Source of the DNA: Thermococcus sp. | GTDB lineage: Archaea; Methanobacteriota_B; Thermococci; Thermococcales; Thermococcaceae | Assembly (NCBI RefSeq): GCF_027063845.1 | Contig: NZ_JAMOQU010000048.1 | Span: 1-37,422 of the forward strand | Direction: 5' to 3' | DNA length: 37,422 nucleotides | Part shown: positions 1 to 7,941 of the stretch, piece by piece | Layout: each line of letters opens with the position of its first letter | How positions within the stretch are numbered: the stretch's first letter is position 1 | Notes under the pieces: model-generated | What the model saw: only the letters and a program-made list of their open reading frames with translations | What the model was told of the DNA's origin: nothing | Database searches by the model: none | Program-made: the position numbers and the translations under genes

Positions 1-553
1 CGGTCATGGCCTGAATCTGCCTTATTCCCTCCGCAACGAGGCGAACGTGCCTGACGGCCTCGACGATGTTTCCTGTTCCTGCCTCGCCCTTGGTTCTAAT
101 CATTGCGGCCCCTTCCCATATCCTCCTGACGGCCTCGCCGAGGTTCCTCGCCCCGCAGACGAAGGGAACGTTGAACTCGCGCTTGTCTATGTGGAAGAAC
201 GGGTCCGAAGGAGTAAGAACCTCGCTCTCGTCAATCATGTCAACGCCCAAAGCTTCGAGTATCTTCGCCTCGGCGACGTGGCCGATTCTGACCTTCGCCA
301 TGACAGGAATCGTAACCGCGTCCATTATCTCCTGAATCTTCTCAATAGGTGCCATCCTCGCGACTCCACCGGCCTTCCTGATGTCGGCCGGGACGCGGTG
401 CAGGGCCATAACAGAAACGGCTCCTGCCTCTTCTGCAATCCTCGCCTGCTCAGCGTTGGTAACGTCCATGATGACTCCGCCCTTGACCATCTTGGCGAAG
501 CCCCTCTTGAGCCTCTCCGTTCCCTTGGCCTCGATAACCTTCAGCTTGTCCAT
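1..553 (-). CDS. pdxS: Pyridoxal 5'-phosphate synthase subunit PdxS (5' part; 3' end outside window)
   Basis: PdxS is the (beta/alpha)8-barrel synthase of the DXP-independent PLP pathway. It makes PLP from ribose 5-phosphate, glyceraldehyde 3-phosphate and ammonia supplied by the glutaminase PdxT. About 184 N-terminal residues are present, beginning [20 protein letters not shown]. Visible active-site positions are Asp30 (GGVIMDV), Lys87 (VMAKVRIGH), which forms the Schiff base with the sugar, and Lys155 ([11 protein letters not shown]), equivalent to Lys149 of the bacterial enzyme. The family is about 290-335 residues long, so the C-terminal third runs off the left edge. pdxT is not in the window and would be expected further left. 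The ATG is preceded by GAGGTGGTGAGG, a strong Shine-Dalgarno site. Family identity is very secure. Confidence 0.97.
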   Translation of the reverse strand, partial: MDKLKVIEAKGTERLKRGFAKMVKGGVIMDVTNAEQARIAEEAGAVSVMALHRVPADIRKAGGVARMAPIEKIQEIMDAVTIPVMAKVRIGHVAEAKILEALGVDMIDESEVLTPSDPFFHIDKREFNVPFVCGARNLGEAVRRIWEGAAMIRTKGEAGTGNIVEAVRHVRLVAEGIRQIQAMT

Positions 554-585
554 CCTCACCACCTCATTCAGATGAACGTTTTAGT

Positions 586-602
586 GGATTATAAGCCTTG
601 CC
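586..602 (-). promoter_or_regulatory. BRE/TATA box of pdxS
   Basis: The minus strand reads CAAGGCTTATAATCC, an archaeal TATA element, about 35-45 nt upstream of the pdxS ATG. Transcription would start near 565-570, leaving a short leader with the Shine-Dalgarno site. No other strong TATA is seen between pdxS and the end of nadC. Confidence 0.6.
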
Positions 603-663
603 ACCAGCAATGGAGGATTTTTGTAAAAAATGTTCAAAAAATGGCACGAAAAGCCGAAAAGGT

Positions 664-1500
664 TCACTCAAGTTTTGACAGAACCTCAAGGCTCACGTCG
701 AAGTTCTTAACCGAGTGGGTGAGGTAGCCGAGGCTTATGACGTCGATGTCGAGCCTTGCATACTCCTCGATGTTCTCCGGCGTTATGCCCCCGGAGACCT
801 CGATTTTCACCCTATCGCGCAGGCCCTCGCGCTTTAAAGCTTTAATCGTCTCCGCTATCTCCTCAGGTTCCATGTTGTCAAGCATCACAACGTCGGCCCC
901 GACTTTAGCCGCTTTAAGGGCATCCTTAAGGCTCTCCACCTCCACTTCGACAACCTTGTAAACGGAAAATTCCTTCGCGCGCCTTATTGCTTCTTCCAGC
1001 GGAACAAGGGCGAGATGGTTGTCCTTAATGAGTATCGCGTCGCTCAGCGAGAAGCGATGGGGCTCGCCGCCGCCGATGAGTATGGCCCTCTTGTCTATCA
1101 GCCTGAGAAGGCTCTTCCTCGTGCCAGCTACACGGACCTTCGAGTTCACGGCCCTGACCTTCTCGACGAGCCTCCTAACCTCGGTCGCGATACCGCTCAT
1201 CCTGCCCATGACGTTCAAAGCGGTTCTCTCGACGAGCAGAATGGCCCTCGCGTCCCCCTCAAGCTCGAGGATTACGTCTTCTTTCCTAACTTCCTCGCCG
1301 TCGCGTTTTCTGACCGAAACCTTGACGCCAAAGTGCTTGAAGAGAGCTTTAGCTTCTTCAACGCCTGCTATAACTCCATCTTGCTTGGCTATGATTACGG
1401 CCCTGGCTTTGGTGCCCTCAGGAATCACCGCCTCGCTCGTCACGTCGCCGAAGGGTGCATCTTCTTCAAGGAGCCTGAGCAGATAGGGGAGTGGGGTCAT
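664..1500 (-). CDS. nadC: Nicotinate-nucleotide pyrophosphorylase (quinolinate phosphoribosyltransferase)
   Basis: NadC converts quinolinate and PRPP to nicotinate mononucleotide, CO2 and pyrophosphate, the third step of de novo NAD synthesis. The 278-residue protein has the family hallmarks: the N-terminal LLEEDAPFGDVTSEAVIP segment, the basic substrate loop VAGTRKSLLRLIDKRA followed by GGGEPHR, the barrel strand VEVEVESL, and the phosphate-binding end VSGGITPENI. The chosen ATG (MTPLPYLLRLLEED) has GGGAGG six bases upstream. A longer reading frame to 1548 would add 16 residues that do not look like NadC and would run into nadA. It is the last gene of nadB-nadA-nadC, 57 nt after nadA. Confidence 0.95.
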   Translation of the reverse strand: MTPLPYLLRLLEEDAPFGDVTSEAVIPEGTKARAVIIAKQDGVIAGVEEAKALFKHFGVKVSVRKRDGEEVRKEDVILELEGDARAILLVERTALNVMGRMSGIATEVRRLVEKVRAVNSKVRVAGTRKSLLRLIDKRAILIGGGEPHRFSLSDAILIKDNHLALVPLEEAIRRAKEFSVYKVVEVEVESLKDALKAAKVGADVVMLDNMEPEEIAETIKALKREGLRDRVKIEVSGGITPENIEEYARLDIDVISLGYLTHSVKNFDVSLEVLSKLE

Positions 1501-1557
1501 AAGTTTCCCTCCCAACTTAACAAAAATCCCGAAATCTTGCACTCTCAACTTAACACC

Positions 1558-2466
1558 TTAGCTCATCTCAAGCATCCTCTCGATGGCCTTCCTGGCCTTC
1601 TCGGCTATCTCAGCTGGAACATCAACGGGGTACTTCATATCCCTGAGCGACTCGTAGACGCTCTGGAGCGTTATCGCCTTCATTCCAACGCAGACGGCGT
1701 CCTCCCTCGCGGGATAGAACTTTATGTTCGGGTAGAGCTTGCTCAGCCGGTAGACCATCTCCCTCTCGGTGAAGACGACCCACTCGCTCCACTCCGGCGC
1801 GTGCCGTATCATTCCCCCCGTGGAGACTATTATGTCGGCCCTTTCCTGTACTTCCGGCTCGCACTCGGGGTGGACCATCAGCTTGGCGTTAGGATAACGT
1901 CTCCTCGCGCGCTCCACGTCCTCAACGGTGAACTTCCTGTGGACGTAGCAGTGCCCGTCTGGGGGAACTGGGATTACCTTCTTACCAGTCACCCTCGCGA
2001 CGTAGCTTCCCAAGTTCTTGTCCGGGCCGAAGATTACAACGTCGGAATCGAGCTTTTCGACTATTTTGACCGCGTTGGCTGAAGTTACCGTCACGTCGGC
2101 GTAGGCTTTCGCCTCGGCGGAACTGTTCACGTAAAGAACGACCGGCGCGTTAGGATACCGCCTCTTAGCTTCAAGTATGTGCTCAACTTTAAGCATGTTG
2201 GCCATCGCGCAGGTGGCCGTTTTAGCCGGGAGGAGAACGGTCTTCTCAGGGTTGAGGATTTTAGCGGTCTCGGCCATAAAATCGACGCCCGCGAAGACTA
2301 TTACCTCGGCATCAACGTTTACGGCCTTCCTCGCGAGCTCGAGGCTGTCCCCAAGGAAATCCGCTATATCCTGCACCTCGGGGGGCTGGTAGTTGTGGGC
2401 CATGATTATCGCGTTGCGCTCCTCCTTAAGCTTCTCAATCTCGGCAATCAGCCTCTCCTTGTCCAT
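1558..2466 (-). CDS. nadA: Quinolinate synthase
   Basis: NadA condenses iminoaspartate with dihydroxyacetone phosphate to quinolinate using a [4Fe-4S] cluster. The 302-residue protein has the three-domain NadA pattern: [19 protein letters not shown] at the N terminus, VGVISKK-free Rossmann-like repeats, and cluster cysteines at about Cys86 (KTATCAMAN), Cys173 (GHCYVH) and Cys259 (EDAVCVGMK). This spacing matches the archaeal and Thermotoga enzymes. The HPEC cysteine near 202 is conserved but not a ligand. The length of about 300 residues is the short archaeal form. The ATG follows GGGATGGGAA. It lies between nadB (59 nt upstream) and nadC (57 nt downstream) in one transcriptional direction, so the three probably form an operon. 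The cluster is oxygen-sensitive, which fits an anaerobe. Confidence 0.96.
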   Translation of the reverse strand: MDKERLIAEIEKLKEERNAIIMAHNYQPPEVQDIADFLGDSLELARKAVNVDAEVIVFAGVDFMAETAKILNPEKTVLLPAKTATCAMANMLKVEHILEAKRRYPNAPVVLYVNSSAEAKAYADVTVTSANAVKIVEKLDSDVVIFGPDKNLGSYVARVTGKKVIPVPPDGHCYVHRKFTVEDVERARRRYPNAKLMVHPECEPEVQERADIIVSTGGMIRHAPEWSEWVVFTEREMVYRLSKLYPNIKFYPAREDAVCVGMKAITLQSVYESLRDMKYPVDVPAEIAEKARKAIERMLEMS

Positions 2467-2525
2467 TTCCCATCCCTCGGCGGGGGTAGAAGAAGGGAAT
2501 TAAAAGGGTTTTTGGACACCTTTGA

Positions 2526-3923
2526 TTACAGCCTGCACCTCCCGTCGAAGAAGCTCGGCCTCTCGAAGGCCTTTCTCATGACCGGAAAGTCCTCGCGGTA
2601 GTGGCTTCCCCTGCTCTCTTCCCTCGCGAGTGCACACTCGAGAACGCCCCTCGCGAGCAGTTTCAGCCTCGGGTCGGCCTCGATTCCCTCAAGCTTCCTG
2701 AGGCCCTCCCCGAGAGTTTTCGCGCTCCTAACTATTCCAGCGTGATTCCAAAGGAGCTCCCTCAGCGGGTCAACGTCTCCAAGCTCGTAGCCGTGATAGA
2801 GGGGTTCCTTAACCTCCCTGCACCTCGGCCTTTCCCTCGCTATCGTTCTCGCAACCTCCAAACCCGAAACGATGCATTCGAGGAGGGAGTTGCTAGCCAG
2901 TCTGTTCGCCCCATGAAAGCCGTTGCTCATGGCCTCTCCTATCGCGTAGAGGTTCTTCACTGGAGTTCTGTACCAGAGGTCAACCGTTATCCCGCCCATC
3001 GTGTAGTGGGCTATCGGCGAGACCGGGATTAAGTCCCTCGATGGGTCTATCCCATCCTTCCGAAGGAAGGCGTATATCTGCGGGAAGCGCTTCTTGAAGT
3101 TCTCTATTCCCCTCGCGTCGAGGAAAACTTTCTTTCCATTCTGCATCTGGCGGTAGATTGCCCTCGCCACGATGTCCCTCGTCGCCAGTTCGTTCACGAA
3201 GCGCTCTCCCTCGTCCGTTACGAGCTTAGCGCCGGCTCCCCTAACGGCCTCGCTTATTAGGAAGACGCCGTTCTTTCCGATGTAACCGGTCGGGTGGAAC
3301 TGGACGAACTCCAAATCGCGAGCGGGGGCGCCTTTCATGAGAGCGTCGCCGATGAGAAGACCTGTGTTATCTGGAGAGCCGGCCGTAAACCTGAAGAGCC
3401 CTGAAAATCCGCCGGAAGCAATAACAGTCGCGTCGAAGCGGAGGAACTCGCCCTCGACGAACACCCCGCAGGCCTTTCCCCTCTTTATCGCGAGCTCATC
3501 AACTTTTCCTCTGACGAAGTTAACGCCGAGCTCCCTTGCGCGGAGGTAGAGGAGCTTCGTGACATGCTTGCCGGTCTCGTTCTTGATAGTAAAGACCCTG
3601 TGGAATGAGTGGCCACCTTCGGTCTCGCTCGCCTCGAACTTCAGGCCGAGGGAGAGCAGGAAGTCGTAGGCCTCGCTCCCCTTCGAGATTACGTTCCAAA
3701 CGACCTCGCGGTCGTTGATGTACTTTCCGGCTTTGATTGTGTCGAGAACATGGGCTTCAAGCGAATCGCCCTCGAGAACCGGGAAGGCTATCCCAGCCTG
3801 AGCGAGGTAGGAGTTGCTCTTTCGAATTCCAGGGCCGATGAGAGTAACATCAAAACCCCTCTTGGCGAGCGCTATGGCAGAAGTCAGACCAGCGATTCCA
3901 TCGCCGACGATTCCAATTTTCAT
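2526..3923 (-). CDS. nadB: L-aspartate oxidase (FAD-dependent)
   Basis: NadB oxidises L-aspartate to iminoaspartate, the unstable substrate passed to NadA. The 465-residue protein has the dinucleotide-binding motif IGIVGDGIAGLTSAIAL at the N terminus, the flavoprotein core motif QFHPTGY, the mobile capping-domain segment ERFVNELATRDIVARAI, and the flavin-binding end GEAMSNGFHGANRLASNSLLE. These are shared with succinate dehydrogenase and fumarate reductase flavoproteins, but the nadA-nadC context settles the call. The start MKIGIVGDG is chosen because GGTGGTGGG precedes it; an upstream frame to 4025 adds 34 unlike residues and overlaps the next gene. Oxygen is unlikely to be the acceptor in vivo; fumarate is the usual proposal for anaerobes. 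It is the first gene of the nad operon. Confidence 0.95.
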   Translation of the reverse strand: MKIGIVGDGIAGLTSAIALAKRGFDVTLIGPGIRKSNSYLAQAGIAFPVLEGDSLEAHVLDTIKAGKYINDREVVWNVISKGSEAYDFLLSLGLKFEASETEGGHSFHRVFTIKNETGKHVTKLLYLRARELGVNFVRGKVDELAIKRGKACGVFVEGEFLRFDATVIASGGFSGLFRFTAGSPDNTGLLIGDALMKGAPARDLEFVQFHPTGYIGKNGVFLISEAVRGAGAKLVTDEGERFVNELATRDIVARAIYRQMQNGKKVFLDARGIENFKKRFPQIYAFLRKDGIDPSRDLIPVSPIAHYTMGGITVDLWYRTPVKNLYAIGEAMSNGFHGANRLASNSLLECIVSGLEVARTIARERPRCREVKEPLYHGYELGDVDPLRELLWNHAGIVRSAKTLGEGLRKLEGIEADPRLKLLARGVLECALAREESRGSHYREDFPVMRKAFERPSFFDGRCRL

Positions 3924-3949
3924 CCCACCACCCGGAGAAAGAAAAGGGG

Positions 3950-3970
3950 AGAGACTTAAACGGTTTTCTG
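3950..3970 (-). promoter_or_regulatory. Promoter of the nadB-nadA-nadC operon
   Basis: The minus strand reads AGAAAACCGTTTAAGTCTC about 30-45 nt upstream of the nadB ATG, an A-rich BRE followed by a TATA-like TTTAAG. It lies in the 71-nt gap after the preceding secreted-protein gene, so the nad operon can have its own start of transcription. Confidence 0.5.
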
Positions 3971-3994
3971 ATTCTCGGGAGGAACGGCCGAGGC

Positions 3995-5644
3995 TCATCT
4001 CATCGAGTAGAACCCAACTTCCCAATAAGTTTCCCCTCTAATCACATAGCTCTGCCATTGTATCCACTTGCTCATCTCCCTGGTTCCGTAGCGGTCGATG
4101 CCTGCAATAATGAGCACATATTCTTTCGAGTTCCAGGGATTTCGAATCGTCTCAACGACTCCAAAGACCACCGAGGGAACCGGCGAGTTGAGCGGGATTA
4201 CGCTTATGTTGTTCTCGGTTATCCGAAAGGCCGTGAAGTTCTTCACCGCGTTCGGGTTCCTCCTCAGGACCCAAGAGCCGTTGAAGGCGAAGCGCACGGG
4301 TATGTTTTCGTTGAGCCGGGCGGTTATGGTGTTGGCAACGGGACCGCCGATGAGTATAAGGTTGCCCCTCAAATCCTCATCGGTCAAATTCGCATCCTCC
4401 TTGACCACGATTGAGGGGGCCTGACCGTAGAGCCTCATGTAGGTTTCCCTGAGGAGTTCGGCGAGCAGGTAAGCCGTCTCCCTGTCGTACTCGTTCCCGC
4501 TCTCATTGGGGTTCTGCGTCCCGTAAACAATGATAAGCTTTCCCAGGTAACCTGCCCTGTCCAGTACGTTGGGCTCCACAACGGGAGCAACCTTCCTGTA
4601 AAATGCGCTCACGTTCCCGGGAGTTGCCCAGCACCCCATGTGCCGGGCCAGAGTTGGTGCGTACTGGTAGAGGGTCTCATTGAGTTCCTCTGCCGTTCTG
4701 TACTCATCAAACAGGTTCCCGAAGGGCAGGAACATGGCCGACATTGCCTTAGATTTAAAAAGAACGTAATCCCTCGGCACTCCACACCTCAGGGCAATGT
4801 ATTCAGCTATGCTCTCGGTGAAGAGCTCGTTGAGGTACGTGTAAAAGGAACCGTAGTGAGCCGGGTCGTAGGTTGTGGTAGTCGGTAGTTCGTTCCGCAC
4901 CTCCCAGAGGTAGTAGCTCATGTTCTCGAAGGTCCTGAAGTTCCGGTCGAGAAAGTCTCGAACAAACGGATGGGTGAACTCGTGGAGTATCGCCACGACA
5001 TACGAAAGCATCGCGACGTTGTTCTTGTAGTACAGCCATCCAACGTAGTACACCGTCCCGTTCTCAAAGACGACGTGAGGGTGTATGTGAAGCGAATACG
5101 AGGCCTCAACCCTGAAGGATTCGTAGGTGTGGCCAAAGAGCCTTTCGTACTCCTCGAGGGCACATTCCAGGTATCCCAGCAGAGGGCGGGTTATTCCCGC
5201 ATAATCACTCCGGTGGGCGCTGTAGAAGGCCATAAAATCGCTTTTCCGGGCAAAATTTGCCAGCAGTTCAAGTTCGCCGAGGTCGGTCTCGTTCGGCAGG
5301 TAACCCAGCAGGGCCAGCCTGCTACTGAATTCCGCGATTTCATTATCTCTGGCATAGAGTGGCAGGGAGCTGTTGAAAACCTCGCGGATGTACTTAACGG
5401 CCGGGTCGTCTCGGTAAGGCGCAAAGTACGCCAAAACATCATTGATGTAGCCTTTTGGCGCCGTTATGAAGTAGTCGCTTCCGTTGAAGGCGAGAATATA
5501 AAGGACGGCGAAGAGCTCAAGATTGGGGTTGATTTCAACTTTAATCCCGTCCTTGTTTTGGGTCGAATTTTCACTCACGTGAGGTGAGGTTCCAAGGATG
5601 ATAAGAACTGCCAGCGCTAAGGCCATCCCCCTGAACAGCCCCAT
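3995..5644 (-). CDS. Secreted gluzincin-type metalloprotease-like protein (DUF4932-like) with extra C-terminal domain
   Basis: This 549-residue protein starts with a signal peptide or anchor (FRGMALALAVLIILG, residues 4-18). Many N-glycosylation sequons (NST, NGS, NSS, NGT, NLT, NFT) suggest it is exported. Residues 221-225 are HEFTH, a zinc HExxH motif preceded by a hydrophobic helix (AMLSYVVAIL). Glu277 in LNELFTESIAEYIA, some 50 residues on, is the likely third ligand, as in gluzincins. This layout resembles the DUF4932 family. From about residue 365 a second domain begins (KLIIVYGTQNPNESGNEYD ... NLILIGGPVANTITARL); I recall similar GGPVAN segments in archaeal S-layer-associated proteins. 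Substrate is unknown. It has its own TATA box and is not obviously in an operon with nadB. Protease activity is an inference from the motif. Confidence 0.7.
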   Translation of the reverse strand: MGLFRGMALALAVLIILGTSPHVSENSTQNKDGIKVEINPNLELFAVLYILAFNGSDYFITAPKGYINDVLAYFAPYRDDPAVKYIREVFNSSLPLYARDNEIAEFSSRLALLGYLPNETDLGELELLANFARKSDFMAFYSAHRSDYAGITRPLLGYLECALEEYERLFGHTYESFRVEASYSLHIHPHVVFENGTVYYVGWLYYKNNVAMLSYVVAILHEFTHPFVRDFLDRNFRTFENMSYYLWEVRNELPTTTTYDPAHYGSFYTYLNELFTESIAEYIALRCGVPRDYVLFKSKAMSAMFLPFGNLFDEYRTAEELNETLYQYAPTLARHMGCWATPGNVSAFYRKVAPVVEPNVLDRAGYLGKLIIVYGTQNPNESGNEYDRETAYLLAELLRETYMRLYGQAPSIVVKEDANLTDEDLRGNLILIGGPVANTITARLNENIPVRFAFNGSWVLRRNPNAVKNFTAFRITENNISVIPLNSPVPSVVFGVVETIRNPWNSKEYVLIIAGIDRYGTREMSKWIQWQSYVIRGETYWEVGFYSMR

Positions 5645-5689
5645 CTTCCATCACATCCAGTATTGTTGCATTTAGATTAATATAATGGT

Positions 5690-5704
5690 CGGATATAAAA
5701 GTTC
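5690..5704 (-). promoter_or_regulatory. TATA box of the secreted metalloprotease-like gene
   Basis: The minus strand reads GAACTTTTATATCC about 47-60 nt upstream of the ATG at 5644. The 145-nt gap between guaB and this gene is AT-rich and otherwise shows only short T-rich runs after the guaB stop that could end guaB transcription. Confidence 0.5.
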
Positions 5705-5789
5705 TCAAACAGAAATAAATTCCACGACATCAAACAATTGTAGAAAAACAAAAGATACCTGCGTGTTGCTAAATCCCGAAATCTAAAAA

Positions 5790-7271
<1,482 letters not shown>

Positions 7272-7290
7272 TTAACGTGAACCTGTCAAG

Positions 7291-7310
7291 GGTTTTTAAG
7301 TATTTCGAGC
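7291..7310 (-). promoter_or_regulatory. BRE/TATA promoter of guaB
   Basis: The minus strand reads GCTCGAAATACTTAAAAACC, a good archaeal BRE (CGAAA) plus TATA (TACTTAAAAA). Transcription would start near 7270, giving a leader of about 20-25 nt that carries the GGAGGT ribosome binding site. Confidence 0.65.
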
Positions 7311-7323
7311 TATGGTAGAGTTG

Positions 7324-7344
7324 TAGATTAGTCACATTAATCTA
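7324..7344. promoter_or_regulatory. Perfect 7-bp inverted repeat upstream of guaB (possible operator)
   Basis: TAGATTA and TAATCTA are separated by 7 nt (GTCACAT). The palindrome lies 14-20 nt upstream of the guaB BRE on the guaB side of the gap. A GTCAC/GTGAC pair (7331-7335 and 7351-7355) overlaps it. The position upstream of BRE would suit an archaeal activator. No regulator can be named. Confidence 0.35.
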
Positions 7345-7461
7345 AGAAACGTGACGTTTTGACAAAGAGAGGTGCGTTTTTTCGAGGGAATCTGTCCAAC
7401 GTACAAAAAAGTATCCGAAAAGCCAATATAGGACACCACAGTCCGTCATATGGTGATTGCC

Positions 7462-7810
7462 ATGAGGAGGGTTTACGAAATCCAGAGGAGAGCTTCAGAA
7501 AAGCTCAGGGGGGAGGGCCAAACCATTCGTTAGTGCAAGGTCCGAGGAGTTACTGTTTGAGATTCTAAAGGAAGGTCTCTTCTGGGCCGCCTGGGGACGG
7601 CCTTCGGAGGTCATGCCCTTCTTGAGGGGAAAGCTTTTGAGCAACGGATTCAGCGAAAGCTCCAAGAGACAGCTCGAGTGGCTTCTCGACGAGCTTGAGA
7701 GGTTCTACGAGCGCGTCGCCTGCTGTGGCAGGGTCGAAGAAAAGCACGTCAGGGCAATCAGGTCCTTCCACAGGGACATCGTCTCGGTGATAGAGACGGA
7801 CGGGGCTTAG
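7462..7810 (+). pseudogene. Small hypothetical gene interrupted by a one-base frameshift in a G6 run
   Basis: The ATG at 7462 has GGTGATTGCC before it and reads MRRVYEIQRRASEKLRG, then ends at a TAG (7531-7533). The frame that continues, one base on, runs open from upstream of that stop to 7810: RAKPFVSARSEELLFEILKE, then GLFWAAWGRPSEVMPFLRG, ending DIVSVIETDGA. The two frames meet at six G residues, 7508-7513. Removing one G gives a single protein of about 115 residues, mostly helical and charged, with two adjacent cysteines (RVACCGRVEE). I do not recognise a family. A TATA-like CCGAAAAGCCAATATAGG lies at about 7416-7433. Alternatives are a real null allele, a sequencing error in the homopolymer, ribosomal slippage, or use of the downstream ATG at 7613 to give a 65-residue protein. 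Confidence 0.6.
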
Positions 7811-7820
7811 CTTTTTAACC
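7808..7820 (+). promoter_or_regulatory. TATA box of the C/D box sRNA
   Basis: AGCTTTTTAACC overlaps the stop codon of the preceding small gene and lies about 25 nt before the C box region, the spacing expected between an archaeal TATA and the RNA 5' end. Confidence 0.55.
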
Positions 7821-7838
7821 CCTTCCTTCTACCCCCTC

Positions 7839-7894
7839 AGGGATGATGAGGGAAGTTTCGTCCGAGCGGTGAGGAAACTCGCATGGGCTGACCA
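7839..7894 (+). ncRNA. C/D box sRNA guiding 2'-O-methylation
   Basis: The order and spacing match an archaeal C/D sRNA exactly. C box ATGATGA is at 7843-7849, a 12-nt guide at 7850-7861, D' box CCGA at 7862-7865, three bases, C' box GTGAGGA at 7869-7875, a second 12-nt guide at 7876-7887, and D box CTGA at 7888-7891. GG before C and CC after D can pair to form the terminal kink-turn stem bound by L7Ae. The C' and D' boxes each differ by one base from consensus, as is common. By the D+5 rule, the guides would methylate a U within CCCAUGCGAGUU (D guide) and an A within ACGAAACUUCCC (D' guide). The target RNAs are not known to me. It works with L7Ae, Nop5 and fibrillarin. Confidence 0.82.
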
Positions 7895-7902
7895 CCCTCA
7901 AC

Positions 7903-7912
7903 CTTTTAAACG
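7903..7912 (+). promoter_or_regulatory. TATA box of the helicase-taw3 operon
   Basis: CCTTTTAAAC lies about 30-39 nt upstream of the helicase ATG. The predicted start of transcription falls close to the ATG, so the message would have a very short leader. No clear Shine-Dalgarno site precedes the ATG. Confidence 0.5.
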
Positions 7913-7941
7913 GCTATTCTCTTCGCCCTTCGGGAAGAAAA

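Noticed and set aside
1015..2082. Long plus-strand open frame opposite nadC/nadA (355 codons)
   Set aside because: It is antisense to two well-identified genes and owes its length to the GC-rich codon pattern; no start signals or family motifs.
7359..7568. Plus-strand frame of 69 codons over the start of the frameshifted gene
   Set aside because: Different frame from both coding parts, no ribosome binding site, and low-complexity composition.
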